Below, piece after piece: positions 21,673 through 22,285 of a stretch of 22,285 nucleotides of DNA (within the stretch, counting starts at the first letter, position 1; each line of letters starts with the position of its first letter). The translations under genes and the position numbers were made by a program. The notes beneath the pieces were generated by a model. The model saw only the letters and a list, made by a program, of their open reading frames with translations. It did not search any database and was not told the DNA's origin. Source of the DNA: JAWLGW01 sp964569055. Its GTDB lineage: Bacteria; Planctomycetota; J058. The DNA is taken from the NCBI GenBank assembly GCA_964569055.1, contig CAZMSZ010000090.1:1-22285 (forward strand), written 5' to 3'.

Positions 21673-22285
21673 ATGCGCGCGCGCACCACCGCCCTCGCCG
21701 CCCTGGCCGTCATGCTCTGCTGCGGCCTCACCCCCGCGCGGGGGCAGGAGGAGCCGGCGCCGGCGACGGACCCGGGCCCCGAGCCCGCGCTCGACCTCGG
21801 GCGCGAGGCGGTTCAGGCCCGCCTCGACGCGCTCGCCGCGGCCGGGCTCGACGACGCGGCGCGCGAGCAGGCGAGCGCGGCCTACCAGCACGCGCTCGCC
21901 TCGCTGGCGCAGGTCGAGCAGTGGGCGCAGCGCGCGGCCGAGCACGAGCGGCGCGCCGCCGAGGCGCCCGCGCTGCTGGCGAAGATCCGCGAGGAGCTGA
22001 CGCAGCCGCCGAGCGCCGCGCCGCTCGACGTCCCGGCCGACGCGACGGCGACCTGGGCCGAGCAGCGCCTCGACGAGGCGGAGCAGGAGCTCGAGAACGC
22101 CCGCGCCGAGCAGGACCAGCTCCAGGCCGAGCCCGAGCGGCGAGTGAGCCGGCGGGCCGCGCTCACCGAGGCGGGCGGCCAGGTGCGGCAGCGGCTCGCG
22201 CAGCTCGGCGACCTGCACGTGCCGGCCCCGTCCGACCCCCCGGCGCTGGCGACGGCCCGGCGCACGGCGCTCCTGCTCGAGCAGC
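21673..22285 (+). CDS. N-terminal part of MscK/KefA-like mechanosensitive channel, 3' partial
   Basis: The frame is open to the window end (204 codons). A signal peptide (about 1-24, hydrophobic LAALAVMLCCGL, ending ARGQEE) leads into a long charged helical region. It begins LGREAVQARLDALAAAGLDD and continues with repeated Ala/Glu/Gln-rich heptads (AEHERRAAEAPALLAKI, WAEQRLDEAEQELENARAEQ). This is the layout of the periplasmic coiled-coil 'porin-like' domain at the N-terminus of MscK-type channels. Those channels continue with many membrane helices and an MscS pore module. That part lies outside the window, so another secreted coiled-coil protein is possible. The start is supported by a strong ribosome site. 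It is separated from the RMD1-like gene by 75 bp with hairpins. Confidence 0.65.
   Translation, partial: MRARTTALAALAVMLCCGLTPARGQEEPAPATDPGPEPALDLGREAVQARLDALAAAGLDDAAREQASAAYQHALASLAQVEQWAQRAAEHERRAAEAPALLAKIREELTQPPSAAPLDVPADATATWAEQRLDEAEQELENARAEQDQLQAEPERRVSRRAALTEAGGQVRQRLAQLGDLHVPAPSDPPALATARRTALLLEQ

Noticed and set aside
19666..22218. Open frame of 850 codons on the minus strand
   Set aside because: Antisense to the methyltransferase, RMD1-like and channel genes; GC artefact.
1..22285. CRISPR array, tRNA, rRNA, insertion sequence, phage or toxin-antitoxin genes
   Set aside because: No regularly spaced repeats, cloverleaf, transposase, integrase or small paired toxin genes were seen in either strand.

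Overview
The window is very GC-rich bacterial DNA, roughly three quarters G+C by eye. It is densely packed with signalling, envelope and uncharacterised genes. Three membrane-anchored Hanks-type Ser/Thr kinases with long TPR-like tails, a DUF4058 protein, a Uma2 protein, PPC-domain secreted proteins and an MscK-like channel suggest a high-GC Planctomycetota. Myxococcota or a related uncultured lineage is possible, and there is no rRNA or tRNA to settle it. A 100-N gap flanked by an exact 55-bp repeat suggests a draft or metagenome scaffold built from k=55 contigs.

Layout. 1-4766: two tandem paralogous kinases on the + strand, the first cut by the window edge. 4771-6228 (-): secreted alpha/beta hydrolase. 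6384-6875 (+): AANAT-like acetyltransferase. 7124-7855 (+): DUF2652 cyclase-fold protein. 8128-8847 (-): Uma2-type nuclease-fold protein whose stop codon is clipped by the gap. 9083-12437 (+): a three-gene operon of zinc-ribbon pseudokinase, vWA protein and divergent adenylosuccinate-synthetase paralogue. 12394-13092 (-): DUF4058 protein, overlapping the end of that operon. 13158-13580 (+): membrane RING-like zinc protein. 13776-16282 (+): secreted double-PPC protein overlapped by a membrane-anchored helical protein. 16383-16535 (+): 50-residue lipoprotein. 16571-18928 (-): third kinase. 19053-21597 (+): MidA-like methyltransferase and RMD1/DUF155-like membrane protein. 21673-end (+): start of an MscK-like channel.

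The best candidate for an undescribed system is the pseudokinase-vWA-PurA-like operon. It is tightly coupled (20-nt gap, then a GTGA overlap). The kinase has lost its catalytic Asp residues, the vWA domain keeps its metal site, and the PurA paralogue keeps its catalytic Asp and His but has altered P-loop and aspartate-loop residues. It is bracketed by two proteins that look like PD-(D/E)xK folds, with a cyclase-fold protein and a membrane RING protein nearby. I infer a signal-controlled enzyme making a non-canonical nucleotide. No substrate can be read from the sequence.

A second genome-scale signal is that seven genes have TANNNT (an eighth has CACACT) ending exactly 6 or 7 nt before a GTG/ATG start. 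This fits leaderless transcription, while genes inside operons and secreted-protein genes use clear Shine-Dalgarno sites.
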